From assembly GCF_000227135.1 (NCBI RefSeq), contig NC_018252.1, positions 539,361-603,360 on the forward strand: a DNA stretch of 64,000 nt, in the 5' to 3' direction. Shown in pieces: positions 22,045 through 32,251 of this stretch; position 1 is the first letter of the stretch; every line of letters begins with the position of its first letter. The notes below the pieces were generated by a model, which saw nothing but the letters and a program-made list of their open reading frames with translations, was not told the DNA's origin and did no database searches. The translations under genes were made by a program, and so were the position numbers. The stretch comes from Leishmania donovani (lineage: Eukaryota; Euglenozoa; Kinetoplastea; Trypanosomatida; Trypanosomatidae).

Positions 22045-24010
22045 AGCTAAAACGGAAAGGGAAGCCCAAAGGGGGGAGGAGGGAGGGGCAGATCAATGAA
22101 AGCAAAAAAGGAAAAGGATGAAAAACAGTGTGAAACAAATAAGATAGAAACAGCGATGAAACTAAGCACTGGAGAAACCAAAAAAGAATTGTGTATGGGA
22201 AGAGAATCACTGAGATACATGAACACACGCACTCGCCTGTGTCTGGTAGAATCTCGCTGAGTGAACGGTGTGGAGGATTCGCTGTTACTGTTCCACCAAG
22301 CCACAAGGTTGCTGCCGACGCAGCTGGAAAGGAAGGGAAAGAGAGTGTGGGTGCACCTCTGACTGATCTATAGCCTTACGAGCGATGACGAAGAGGAAGA
22401 AAAAAAGTGCAGGGGCTTCGCAGTGCCAGCTCGTGTCTCACAAATGCTAGCTTTGTTCCACACACACACACACGCACGCACGCACGCGCACGCAGAACGT
22501 ACACGAGGAGCACCCTGCAAAAGAGTTTCTTCTTTAGGGTTGAAGAGAGGCGCGTTCGTAGAAAGCGAGGGTGGGGAGCAGTGTCGTCTTTTGGTGTGAA
22601 AGCGGCTATGTTCTCGATAGAGATCTTGAGCTAAATGGAAGGCAAAAAAAAAAACACAAGCACACCGAAAAATGCTAAAAAGGACGCGCGTGGCAAAGAG
22701 GGAAGACGAGCGTGAGAAGAAGTGAGTAAAGCGCTTTGAAAGGGGTGATTCGGAAGCGAGAACGCTGATGGTTGTTTTTTTTTGTATTCGCTTTTGCGTG
22801 AGCTGCGCTTCTTCTGCGCTTGATTCGTCGACCTCGGTATGACGGTCGTGTGTGTACGTGTGCGTGGCGCAAGCGTCGAGTCGGAAACGGGGGAGAGAAA
22901 TAAGACAGAGGAGGGACGAAAAAGAAACCATGTGAGGCGTAGATCATTTCGGGGCACATGCGCTGGCACGTACGGGCCGCAGTCGTTGCTCTCGAGCCTT
23001 CACCCCCCCCCCGATTCCAGCAGTGCCAATGTGGCCCTCAGCACCGGAACAGCAAAGCACGCGCAGTCGTACGTATCGATCGAGGCAACAGCCTGTTTCA
23101 AATCGAAACTTTCGGCAAACAATGCAAAACGCAGTTTCTCATTATGACGCTGTCGGCGAACCTTTACACCTCTGTGTTCCATACACCATTCCTCAACCCC
23201 CTCTCCCCAGGCTAAGGTGTTCTCCTTATGTTGTACGTTTTCTTTTGAAATCCGTTCATTCGATAACAGGTGCGAAAATGAAACTGAGGGCAAAAAAGGG
23301 GGGACGGGCAACACGTGCATGTAAAGCGATACAAAACGCGCAGGATAGCGAAGCGAACCCAGGAAGTAAGAAAGGCAGAGACGGCAGTGAGAGGTGAGAA
23401 GGCAGAAAACACGCATGAAATTCACTCTAAAAATGGAGAGCGATGAGCAAAATGGAAACAGTGGCAAGCACACACCTTCCTTTCATGTGCACCTGGAAAG
23501 TAAATTGGAACGGTGACCCTGATTGCTATGAAAAAAAGGTGCAAGTGGCGCCCTGAGCAGAGTGCGGAGGAGGCGGGTGCCAACACCAAAAAGGTTCACA
23601 TACGTGCCATCCCCCGCCCTCTTGCTCTGCTACCCGATTGGCACGATGAGTGCACAGGGAGCCCATGAAAGCGTGCGATACCTCTCCTCACTACCACACA
23701 ACACGGCGACCACTGCATTCTCTTCGTCTCCCCTCCCTTTTTTTTTGTCCCCCCCCCACGCGACGGCAGCTCTTGTGACGCGCCACTGCCTCTCCCTGGG
23801 GGAAAAGAAGAGGGGGCGGGGCTCTCCCCCGTCCTGCTCCACACACACACACAAACAGCAGCGGTCGCTTTTGAGCCTTTGGTACGAAAAGGACGGTAAA
23901 AGAGATCTGCACATCCAAATGCGTGGATTATGCGAAGACAGCCAAGCGTAAAGGAAGGCTGCAGCAAAGAAAGAAGGGGCGCCGACAGATACAACAAAGA
24001 GATGGTTCCT
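21300..24010. other. 2.7-kb spacer rich in homopurine tracts
   Basis: A/G tracts on plus, the (TA)n repeat, CA tracts near 22460 and 23840, runs of 10 A and of 9 C. No supported gene. Confidence 0.5.
22012..22045. repeat. (TA)n and (TG)n microsatellite
   Basis: An uninterrupted at tract of about 12 units changing to tg, the only long AT repeat in this GC-rich window. It lies in the spacer between the small membrane protein gene and the unknown gene at 20.5 kb. Confidence 0.88.
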
Positions 24011-24271
24011 CTACAAGAGCGCGTAGCAAATGATGTACATGGGTCCGCCGATGGCCAGCGTCACAATGAGCAGGAAAATAATCACCACTACTACTTTCTC
24101 TACAGGCTCATATTCGTCAAACGCAACCTCCCGACCCAAACGCTTGATGATGCGGTGGATCGCGTTGCACTGCCTCACGGTGGCTGGCGGCACCTCGGTG
24201 TAGTGCTTGGAGGTGTCCTGTGGCGGGTACGGCCTCCGGTTACGGTGAACAGTCGTGGCAGTGGCGTACAT
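24011..24271 (-). CDS. Small single-pass membrane protein, unknown function
   Basis: 86 residues. The N-terminal half is polar (Arg, Pro, Thr), with a short amphipathic stretch around AIHRIIKRLG; residues about 58-84 form one hydrophobic segment (VVVVIIFLLIVTLAIGG then IICYALL) reaching the C-terminus. This looks like a tail-anchored or small-complex subunit, for example of mitochondrial or ER membranes; no family is recognised. The frame is open to a GTG at 24304, but the first ATG is 24271. It lies between the ICMT-like gene and the unknown gene at 20.5 kb. Its coding character rests on composition and the coherent membrane segment only. Confidence 0.62.
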   Translation of the reverse strand: MYATATTVHRNRRPYPPQDTSKHYTEVPPATVRQCNAIHRIIKRLGREVAFDEYEPVEKVVVVIIFLLIVTLAIGGPMYIICYALL

Positions 24272-24970
24272 TTCTGGATTCCTGGCGTCTAAGCCACGGG
24301 ACACCTTTTTCGATAGGATTTAGAGCTCCAGAGCGAGTGAGACACGAATCTTTCGAAGCTGCGCGTAAAGAATGTGCTGTGGCTTTGAGAGGACTGCGTG
24401 AGCCAGATTGAACTGCTTTAGCATTTTCTTTTTTTGTGTGTGCAAAGAATCCCAAAAGATTCTCGAGCGAGTGAAGTGCACGTGAAAAGGCGAGGAGAAG
24501 AGCAGGAGAACACGTTGAGGACGAGTGAACGTGAGCAACGGTACGAGGCACGGCATAAGGCACACACACACACAAATTAGCGATTAGGTATTCGAGCAAG
24601 TCGGCATGTGGGCGCCACGACACTCATCCAGAGCTACAACTGAGGACATACGCATCGTAGACTGAGAGCGTGTCAGAAGACGCCTCGATCCCTACTGCGA
24701 AGTGACTGATGTGTGACAACTTTGGTAGCATCCTTGCCGCCTCTGTGCCTCTGCCTCAAGCGTGGGAAATCGCTCTGGAGCTGTTCAGTGGCAAACGTGT
24801 GCAGAAGACCTTCTTGATGGCAGTCCTCAGGAAATGGAAGGGCGACGCGCGAACACGAACGGAGCTCATTGTGGCGTTCTCAGCGGAATGGCGCTCTCCT
24901 CTTTCTTTCCCTTGTTTACCCGAGCAAGCGCTCCTTCCTCGCGTTTCTCGTATGTCGCCTCCTTTTTCAC
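24272..24970. other. Spacer upstream of the small membrane protein
   Basis: 0.7 kb with a T run near 24430 and a CA tract near 24560; no gene seen. Confidence 0.45.
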
Positions 24971-25515
24971 AACGCGTCTATTTCTCTGCCATACAGCATG
25001 GGCACAACGCCCCTTCCTCCCTCCCACCCGGCCCAGCCACAGGCCCCCACACCGCGTGGCGCCAAGCAGCCGTAGACACGCGCCGCTGCAGAAATGCGCC
25101 GACCCAGTCAGCGAAGCGCGGCCTCCGCCCCAGACCCTCTACCCGCCCTCCCCGCCCCGCAAGGGCGCCCCTCACGGCCGCTCGCCTTGTGCCCGGTCGC
25201 CACGTCGCGCATCCCTCCGGGCGCCTCGGGCTCCCCGAGCCAGGGCGCGGTGAGGGCCGGGTGAGATACGTTCGGGTCAGGGCGGCATACTGCCCATCAT
25301 ATGGTTCGCACAAACACGTTCACAGCTGCAGGCCTCCCCCACGCAGCGCCATCCAGGACATGACCGCCGACACCCGTAGCGATAAATCGCTGACTTCGCT
25401 ACGTCGTAGGTACCTGACCCTGGCACCACGAGGGGTGGTCCGGCACTGACAGGGATAGGGGGAGGGGCTGCCTGGCTTCCCCGCAGAGAGTGGGTACTGA
25501 ACCCTGGATACCACA
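24971..25515 (-). mobile_element. SIDER2-like retroposon copy C
   Basis: About 545 bp, the most complete short-head copy, with the tail reaching aacgcgtctatttctctgcc. It begins about 30 bases after the stop codon of the ICMT-like gene, so nearly all of that gene's 3'UTR is element sequence. It carries a 2-base deletion (cgctgac against cgctctgac in the others). Confidence 0.82.
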
Positions 25516-25544
25516 CCCTAAAGTGTCCCCCGTCATCAGGGTTC

Positions 25545-26318
25545 TCACTTAATACGGGGAAAAAAGAGCCCGGTCTTTTGCACATATGCCTTCCAGCCAG
25601 CGTGACGGCTCATCCGGATGTCCTTGGCGAGCATCGATGGAAGAAAAAGACCCGTCCAGATCGTCAGTAAGATCACCCACGAGCTCGTGCGACCCGAAAC
25701 AAAGGCAAAGGACCCATAGATCATCACCTCACCAAGGTAGTTGGGGTTTCGCGTGCGGGCAAAGAAGCCGTTTGTAATGAGGCCTTTACGCTCTCGCAGC
25801 ACGAAGTATTTCTGCCCATCCGCCCCCATCATGATCGCGAGGCCGACAGCGTACACCACTGTCGCGGCACAGAGAGCGACGTTCGATCGCTCTGCGCCTT
25901 GCATGATGGCGTTGTAGGCAATCATCCAGTAAGGGCCAAGCACCGCCGCGAAGGCGGCAATGGCGCTCCCGATGGTGATCTTTAGATCCCACCGTGGGTC
26001 CGGGAAGACCAGGTGCTTCAGGTACCAGCAGAGCCCGTAGCTGCCGTGCAAGGCGGTGTAAGTCGTCGCAGTTGCAGAGAAGTTTCCAGACCTCCACATC
26101 ATGGCACTGCAGACAAAAAGCGTCGTGCATTTTTGAAAATTGATGACGTGAGCAAGCTTGATGCACCGTGGTCCACCAAGGAAGGAGGTGGAGAGGTAGT
26201 CACTGAAACCCATCCATTTGCGCACAAACCGTTGAAACAGAGACTCCGGCGCCTGTTTCTTCGGCTCCTCCTCGACTGCGGTGCCTGACTGAGGTCTGGC
26301 ACGGTCTTGTGCAGACAT
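25545..26318 (-). CDS. Membrane protein of the ICMT/DUF1295 methyltransferase type
   Basis: 257 residues with several hydrophobic segments (about 60-75, 85-103, 113-135, 148-165, 195-208, 213-230). The C-terminal part carries KGLITNGFFARTRNPNYLGE at about 178-197, the hallmark of the isoprenylcysteine methyltransferase / DUF1295 / steroid 5-alpha-reductase C-terminal superfamily (G-hydrophobic-F-x-R-x-RNPNYLGE). Family members methylate or reduce lipidic substrates in the ER; the actual substrate cannot be told. The hydrophilic N-terminal 25 residues are Glu/Lys/Pro-rich. The ATG at 26318 is clear. The 3'UTR starts almost directly with a SIDER2-like element: only about 30 bases separate the stop codon from it. 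Confidence 0.78.
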   Translation of the reverse strand: MSAQDRARPQSGTAVEEEPKKQAPESLFQRFVRKWMGFSDYLSTSFLGGPRCIKLAHVINFQKCTTLFVCSAMMWRSGNFSATATTYTALHGSYGLCWYLKHLVFPDPRWDLKITIGSAIAAFAAVLGPYWMIAYNAIMQGAERSNVALCAATVVYAVGLAIMMGADGQKYFVLRERKGLITNGFFARTRNPNYLGEVMIYGSFAFVSGRTSSWVILLTIWTGLFLPSMLAKDIRMSRHAGWKAYVQKTGLFFPRIK

Positions 26319-26897
26319 GGTAGAAGGTTACCCTTCGAGGCAATTTCTCTAAGAAAACGACAATCAAAAGGAGCCTGTGAAGAGCAGCGGCTTGAGAGTA
26401 TCCTTGTCAGCTCCTCTGTGTGTGCGTGCGTGTTTTGCTTTTCTGCAACCGTATGCAAGGGATGTAAGAATGGCAACAACCGAACTGCAAAATGCGAGCT
26501 CGCTACCTCCCTGCCATTTGCGTAGGCCGAAAGGACACAAAACAATAAACGAGAGAGTAACGGTAAGGGGCAAGTGAGTTCAGCAGGGGGTTAACCATAA
26601 TTGCACAATGAACGCCCGAATATCGCACACGACGCTCGGGCCCAAAGGACAGGCACACGATGCAACTACAGAGTGCATGTACTTCCGTCCAAAGAAACCA
26701 CGGAGAAGAAATCAGCCAGAAGGCTGCGCTTGCTCGGCCTCCTTGAGCAAAGGGAAAAAAGATGTCGTGGTGATTGGACATGATCTTCCTTAGTCTCTGT
26801 AGAAAAAATGCGGGCAGAAAGCTGCGCTCATAGCAGCTTGAGCAAAGGCCCCAGTAGCGTTTGCTGTTGCACCACCTGTGTCTAGTGTGCGAATCGG
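26319..26897. other. Spacer between RF1 and the ICMT-like gene
   Basis: 0.58 kb, lower in repeats than most spacers here. No gene seen. Confidence 0.45.
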
Positions 26898-28217
26898 CTA
26901 TACAACGCTACCGAAGCCGCCTTTGATGTGCTTGAGAAGCACATTCATCACCTGCTCTCGATCGTTGATGTCGTTGAGCTCGTCGTGGAGGCCCTTCAAG
27001 CCGCTGCCACGCTCCATGAAGGAGGACAAAGCATAGTCTTTCCCAATGCGGTGGTCCGTCACACGATTCTGCGGGTAATTGTACGTTCGCATCTTGTCAG
27101 AGCGCTCCCCGCTGCTCCATTGGTTTTGCCACGCTTTGTGGAGAGAACTGTTCTGCTCCTTCACACGCTGCACCAGAATCTGCTGCGCTACCGTCTGCAG
27201 TGCGAGCTCTTTGTTTCCGAGGGCCGAGCGGGACTGGTGACACTTGACGGATATACCAGAGGGCTTGTGCGTGAGCACCACGCAGTTGGAGCTGCTCTGC
27301 ATCCCCTGTCCGCCGGGGCCAGAGCCGCGAACAAAGTCGATCTTGCAGTCGCTTTCGTGAACGTCAACCGATACCGGATCCAGCACAGGCATCATGGTGA
27401 AAACTGCGGTGGAGGTCTGCATCTTTCCTGCGGCGTCTGTCACCGGCACGCGCTGAACTTTGTGCACGCCGATCTCGTGGCGCATGTTGCGATAGACCCC
27501 TTCCCCGCAAACCTGAAACTCGTTAGAGTTGGCGGCTTCACTGCCGTCGTCCTTAACCACCGGACGAACCTTCCAGTTGCGAAACTCTGTCGCATACATG
27601 CGATACATTTCCGCCAGCTCTGCGGCAAACAGACTCGCCTCCTCACCTCCAGCCTTCCCTTCAACGTTGATATTCCAGACATTCGTCACGGACCCTACCA
27701 AATCATCAGACCCGATCCGGCGCTCCATCACCGCATTAACCTCACCCTCCAGCACCCGGAGCTGGTCCGTGAGTGTGGCGATGTCCTCCTTGGCCATGTC
27801 AAAAATCTCCTCATCTTCCCTACTGCGCACGCTCTTGGACTGTAGCTGATCGTGCAGCGTCACATTTTCATCCAACTGCCGCAGCACAGCACACACCTTC
27901 TCTGCGATGTCAAGCTCGTCACGGTACTTGGTATTCCACCTCACGTAGTCGAACGGGGAGTTATCCACGCAGTTGACAAGGGCGTTAACTTTAGTGTCGC
28001 TCACGGAGTCCTCCTGCCACTTTTCCAGCGCAATCCGCTTCTCATGAAGGCGGATCAGGTACTCGGTAACGAGAGGGTGATGAATGAAACCGATCAGCGC
28101 TCGTGTGTTCTCCTTGAGCGCCCAGTCGCAATACTCAGCTTTCACGGCGGAAAGCTTTTTGACACCGCCTTGTGTGCCGCCAGCCCCGAACAGCAGCCGC
28201 GCCGTCCACCACAGCAT
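26898..28217 (-). CDS. Peptide chain release factor 1, mitochondrial type
   Basis: 439 residues. Class I bacterial-type release factor that reads UAA/UAG and frees the peptide from mitochondrial ribosomes. Seen: the catalytic GGQ at 302-304 in GSGPGGQGMQ, the stop-codon recognition tripeptide in QRVPVTDAAG (PVT at 258-260, RF1-type PxT rather than RF2 SPF), and the C-terminal RSDKMRTYNYPQNRVTDHRI, which is a very strong RF1 signature. The N-terminus MLWWTARLLFGAG fits a mitochondrial presequence. Residues 130-170 form the helical domain 1. After GGQ the usual bacterial HVN is GMQ here. The ATG at 28217 is used. Confidence 0.93.
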   Translation of the reverse strand: MLWWTARLLFGAGGTQGGVKKLSAVKAEYCDWALKENTRALIGFIHHPLVTEYLIRLHEKRIALEKWQEDSVSDTKVNALVNCVDNSPFDYVRWNTKYRDELDIAEKVCAVLRQLDENVTLHDQLQSKSVRSREDEEIFDMAKEDIATLTDQLRVLEGEVNAVMERRIGSDDLVGSVTNVWNINVEGKAGGEEASLFAAELAEMYRMYATEFRNWKVRPVVKDDGSEAANSNEFQVCGEGVYRNMRHEIGVHKVQRVPVTDAAGKMQTSTAVFTMMPVLDPVSVDVHESDCKIDFVRGSGPGGQGMQSSSNCVVLTHKPSGISVKCHQSRSALGNKELALQTVAQQILVQRVKEQNSSLHKAWQNQWSSGERSDKMRTYNYPQNRVTDHRIGKDYALSSFMERGSGLKGLHDELNDINDREQVMNVLLKHIKGGFGSVV

Positions 28218-28799
28218 TCACTCAGTAAAGCGCCAGACCGCGCAGGTCGATAAGACGTGCTGTGGAGCTGTACACCTAACGAGACGAGGAAAGTGAAGAT
28301 GGAGAACATTTCACTCGCAACGCTCCTTCAGGAAGAATAAGAGAGACTGAGAGCATAACAGAGGAGCTCAAAAGGGCACACCTCAAAGTAAAGCGAGCCA
28401 AGAGAGACAAGAGCCATCCATAAGGCCATCTGGTGTCCACCGCTCTCTTGCACTCGTTGCACACTGTGCGTGCGAGAAGAGTGGAGCCTCGGCTTTGTTC
28501 CCAAACGCCCCGCAGGCAAGAGAAAGTTAAACATTTCTTTTGTGGTCTTCAGTTTTCTGGCTACCACCTTTGAAGGCGCCGAAAACGGGTATGGTACATG
28601 TCAAACTAAAAGTAGAAAAAGAAGCACTGCCGTCGCGAGAAGCAAACGGTGTGCAGCACTATGATACATTCATCGCCCAGCACATTCACTATATGCACAC
28701 ATGTTCAACACTCCGCTGAGACAACGAAAGGCAGGCCGGAAACTCGGTACATTTTAGAGAAGAAAGAACTGCTGAGCGCGAGATCCGCTAGCCAGCTCA
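28218..28799. other. Spacer between Rib72 and RF1
   Basis: 0.58 kb; no gene or clear repeat seen. Confidence 0.45.
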
Positions 28800-31121
28800 T
28801 CAGTTGTCAACAGAGTCCACGAACTCTTGGAACTGCTTGTACGTAATGTCCCCGTTTTCGTCCTCGACACCGTCGAAAAGCAGAGACACCAGTGTATCCT
28901 CGTCATTCTTGTTCATGTTGAAGTGCAGTACAGTGTTGAGGGAGATGCGAAACGTGTTGCGGTTGAGTCTCGAATTGGCGCTATGATCGCTCAACAAGCG
29001 AAACTGCTCTTGCACACTTCCCTTTCGCTGAATAAGCTTGAACTGCAGCACATCACGGAGCTGCTTGCGTCGCTGCTTCTCTTCGGAAGCGGTGGCGGCA
29101 AGTTTCAGCTGATCATTCTTGGTCATGTTTACGCTGCGGATAGACCGAGTTGTAAGGGAGGCCTCGTCCATCGAATCAGAAGAAACGTCCACAATTTGAA
29201 GGAAGTCGTCGTAGTTGATCACGCCATTGGTGCCAGGGGACAAGTTCTGCACAACCAGAAGCGCCTCTTCGTCAGTGATGCTGCAGCTGCACGCACGCAG
29301 AAACTCCTTCACCTGAGCGTAGCCAAGAGTGCCTTGTGGTGCAAGCGCAAGAAATGCCTCGTTTGCGCGAGAGAACTTAAGATTCAGCTGCTGCTTCAAC
29401 AGCACCACGAGGCACTTGATGCGGTCCTCGGTGACGACCTTGTCAGTGCCATCGAGAATTCTCTGCGTTCCCGCGTCGAGGCCAGTGAGCAGGAATGGAC
29501 GCCGATAAATTTCGATCACCCGACCTACCTGAAAATCATCAGGAGTGAATGGTACCGTGGTCCCATTCAGCATGTCCTTTCGGTGCGCTCCCTTTGCAAG
29601 AAATCGGCCCCCCAACATGCCCGAATTTCGCTTCGGCTTTTCGAAGATCTCCAGCTCCCTGGTTTCACAATGAAATGAAACCACAAACTCTCTGCTTTCG
29701 TCGCCGGCAACAATCGGTTTGGCAAGCTTTGCGGAAAACTTCATCACTCGCCCAGATTCGCGCTGCGCCATCTCATCGTCGACCCTTGCCGGCTTGCCAA
29801 CCAAAGAGAGCCAGTTGCTTCGCGTTTCACGCTCGCTACCGAACCCGTTCGGCGGAGGCGGGTAGAAGACCGAGGTCTGCTTCTTCGGTGTCTCAAAAGG
29901 GGCGATATCTATAGCGTCCCTGATGATTACCTGGTACTTCTCTCTGACGTAATTGCGGGTGAAAGAGTCACTGTCGTACACATAAAACGGCTTCCCGTAA
30001 ATCATATATGTTTCGCCGACTTGAATATCCTCGGGGCACAAATAATCGTTTTTCATCAGCTTGCCGTACGTATGCTGCTGATACCTGCTCTGCGTCAAGT
30101 CGGCGGACGGGTGTGGGATTCGCTGGCGGTGAATCAAGATCGGCCCTCCCCATCGGCCGCTGTTCTCTGGCCTACGTTCGGCAATCTCAATTGTGTTGTT
30201 TTCCAGAAATACTCTAATGACACAGTAGTGTAAGTCACCGCTAAGGTTGCCGCGATCATCCCAGAGCGCCAAATAGGTCAAATGCTCGTTGATCTTATTC
30301 TTCAAGAACTCCTTCGTGATTGCAATATCCTCTGTAGAATGCTTCGTGTAAATACCCGTTAGCTGCTGCTCGATGGCGCGCTTGCGGTCCATATCGTCTG
30401 AGGTCACCACTCGTTTCGTCGACCTTTCCGCCGAGGCCGCAGCTGCGCGGCTGAAAGAATCCTGCGGAATGCTCTGCGCATCCGGAACGTCCTTCTCCAG
30501 AACCTCGCGAAAGTAACGGCGGCTCCGTTTGTCCATATCGACGATGTAGAACGTCTGGCCGTAAATGTTCACAGAATCCCCGATTCGAAAGTCACTAAGA
30601 AGAAGCAGATCATTAGGGTTCCGCATGTCTTTGGGAACCTGACGCCGAGAAAGGATTTTCGACTCACCCAGGCCGCTGTTCCTCTGGCCAATTTCAGTGA
30701 TAGAAAGACTATCATCCTTTACAAAAAAGCTGATGCACACCTTGCGCACACGCTCTTTCTCTGCGCAGCTCTCTGAGACATCTTCGGTAAAGTACCCCAG
30801 CATTCGAACGACAAAATCATCTAAATCCTCTTTGGTGAAATCCTCAGAGAACCACCCCTTCCATACAGCCGCTTCGTCCTCGGCAGCAGCAGCCTCAGCG
30901 GCGGTGCGAGACATTTCGAATGGTTGGCCATTGTAGCAGTATTTTGTGTGAGGTGCGTGGTCTGTTTTCCTCTCGAGAAGCAAGTTATGGCTTTTTCTCA
31001 ATGAGCTTCGATTGATGGGGTCGTCGTGAAAATCGGCGCCGATTGCCAACGGCAAATTTTCGCTTTGCGGTGCATGTGCAAAGTGCTTCTCCGGCTGCGT
31101 TCGAGCAACACTGTTCTTCAT
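28800..31121 (-). CDS. Rib72/EFHC1-like axonemal microtubule inner protein
   Basis: 773 residues. EFHC1/Rib72 proteins sit inside the A-tubule of axonemal doublets and stabilise them. Three DM10 domains are visible: about 104-207 (RNSGLGESKIL, DFRIGDSVNIYGQTFYIVDMD), about 283-396 (ENSGRWGGPIL, IQVGETYMIYGKPFYVYDSDSFTRNY) and about 455-556 (RNSGMLGGRFL, DDFQVGRVIEIYRRPFLLTGLD). Each shows the typical RNSG and IYGxxF landmarks. The C-terminus has EF-hand-like segments (NLSPGTNGVINYDDFLQIVD near 640; DGVEDENGDITYKQFQEFVD at the end). The domain order DM10 x3 plus EF-hand is that of EFHC1/Rib72. The ATG at 31121 is clear. Confidence 0.93.
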   Translation of the reverse strand: MKNSVARTQPEKHFAHAPQSENLPLAIGADFHDDPINRSSLRKSHNLLLERKTDHAPHTKYCYNGQPFEMSRTAAEAAAAEDEAAVWKGWFSEDFTKEDLDDFVVRMLGYFTEDVSESCAEKERVRKVCISFFVKDDSLSITEIGQRNSGLGESKILSRRQVPKDMRNPNDLLLLSDFRIGDSVNIYGQTFYIVDMDKRSRRYFREVLEKDVPDAQSIPQDSFSRAAAASAERSTKRVVTSDDMDRKRAIEQQLTGIYTKHSTEDIAITKEFLKNKINEHLTYLALWDDRGNLSGDLHYCVIRVFLENNTIEIAERRPENSGRWGGPILIHRQRIPHPSADLTQSRYQQHTYGKLMKNDYLCPEDIQVGETYMIYGKPFYVYDSDSFTRNYVREKYQVIIRDAIDIAPFETPKKQTSVFYPPPPNGFGSERETRSNWLSLVGKPARVDDEMAQRESGRVMKFSAKLAKPIVAGDESREFVVSFHCETRELEIFEKPKRNSGMLGGRFLAKGAHRKDMLNGTTVPFTPDDFQVGRVIEIYRRPFLLTGLDAGTQRILDGTDKVVTEDRIKCLVVLLKQQLNLKFSRANEAFLALAPQGTLGYAQVKEFLRACSCSITDEEALLVVQNLSPGTNGVINYDDFLQIVDVSSDSMDEASLTTRSIRSVNMTKNDQLKLAATASEEKQRRKQLRDVLQFKLIQRKGSVQEQFRLLSDHSANSRLNRNTFRISLNTVLHFNMNKNDEDTLVSLLFDGVEDENGDITYKQFQEFVDSVDN

Positions 31122-31400
31122 CTTTGTTGCGTTGCTTAACCGTCACAGCTGCTTATCTACTCTTTGATGATCTACTCCTATTGCTGTGTGCCAGCACGGG
31201 TGTGTATATGCCTTAGCAGAGGTCAGAGCCTCAGTGTTTACAAGACAAAGAAAGCGATTTTGTAAGTTACTGCAATAAAAGCAAGAGCAGCATGACGATC
31301 CGAAAAGCGTGCTGAGAGCCCTCGACGGTGAAGACGATGCGCAGTAACAATATTTCTTCACCAGATCCTTTTTTTTTTCGCTGTACACGCTTTTGCCTTT

Positions 31401-31858
31401 CAACGCGTGTATTTCTCTGCCATACAGCATGGGCACAACGCCCCTTCCTCCCTCCCACCCGGCCCAGNNNNNNNNNNNNNNNNNNNNNNNNNNNNNNNNN
31501 NNNNNNNNNNNNNNNNNNNNNNNNNNNNNNNNNNNNNNNNNNNNNNNNNNNNNNNNNNNGGGCGCCTCGGGCTCCCCGAGCCAGGGCGCGGTGAGGGCCG
31601 GGTGAGATACGTTCGGGTCAGGGCGGCATACTGCCCATCATATGGTTCGCACAAACACGTTCACAGCTGCAGGCCTCCCCCACGCAGCGCCATCCAGGAC
31701 ATGACCGCCGACACCCGTAGCGATAAATCGCTCTGACTTCGCTACGTCGTAGGTACCTGACCCTGGCACCACGAGGGGTGGTCCGGCACTGACAGGGATA
31801 GGGGAAGGGGCTGCCTGGCTTCCCCGCAGAGAGTGGGCACTGAACCCTGGATGCCACA
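31401..31858 (-). mobile_element. SIDER2-like retroposon copy D, interrupted by an N run
   Basis: Short-head copy in the probable 3'UTR of the mitotic cyclin gene. Positions 31468-31559 are 92 N. In copy A the equivalent segment (1759-1940) is 182 bases, so the N run is shorter than the missing sequence and the gap size is not real. Tail shares caacgcgtgtatttctctgc with copy C; beyond it the minus strand reads into an A-rich run (31370-31380). Confidence 0.8.
31468..31559. other. Assembly gap (N run) inside SIDER copy D
   Basis: 92 consecutive N. The flanking bases continue the SIDER2-like consensus on both sides, so the missing piece is repeat sequence that could not be placed. Confidence 0.99.
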
Positions 31859-32251
31859 CTGAGGTGTCTCTCGTGGTCAAGGTTTCTTTAGATGCTGTAG
31901 TGGCAAAACAACTCGAGAAGCGGCAGTGAGGGTGAAGTCAAGCGACCCCACCCTTTTGCGTTTCTTTCATGCTGCCGTGTTTCGAAAATAACACCGACAA
32001 AGGTATGCTGAGTAATAGATGAGTACGGCATAAAAAGAGAAAAATGGTAGGGTACCACCAAAGGGTAATCACTTTTGACTAATCTAAGAAAAAAAGACTA
32101 CCCTGAAAACATGAGCTGTGTAAGAGGGAAAATATGACTAAGATTCAGAGAGAAAACTAGTCAGTCTAACTCTATAGTATACTGTAAAAAAAAGCGAGTT
32201 CCACGGTTGTGACACTACTACGAAAGCAGACACTAGAAGGAGATCGATCCT
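31859..32251. other. AT-rich 3'UTR of the cyclin gene
   Basis: About 390 bases, clearly richer in A/T than other spacers, between the cyclin stop and SIDER copy D. No gene seen. Confidence 0.5.

Noticed and set aside
24709..25449. 246-codon plus-strand open frame reaching into SIDER copy C
   Set aside because: More than half of it is the retroposon core, and near-identical frames occur in the other young copies. It is antisense to all genes.
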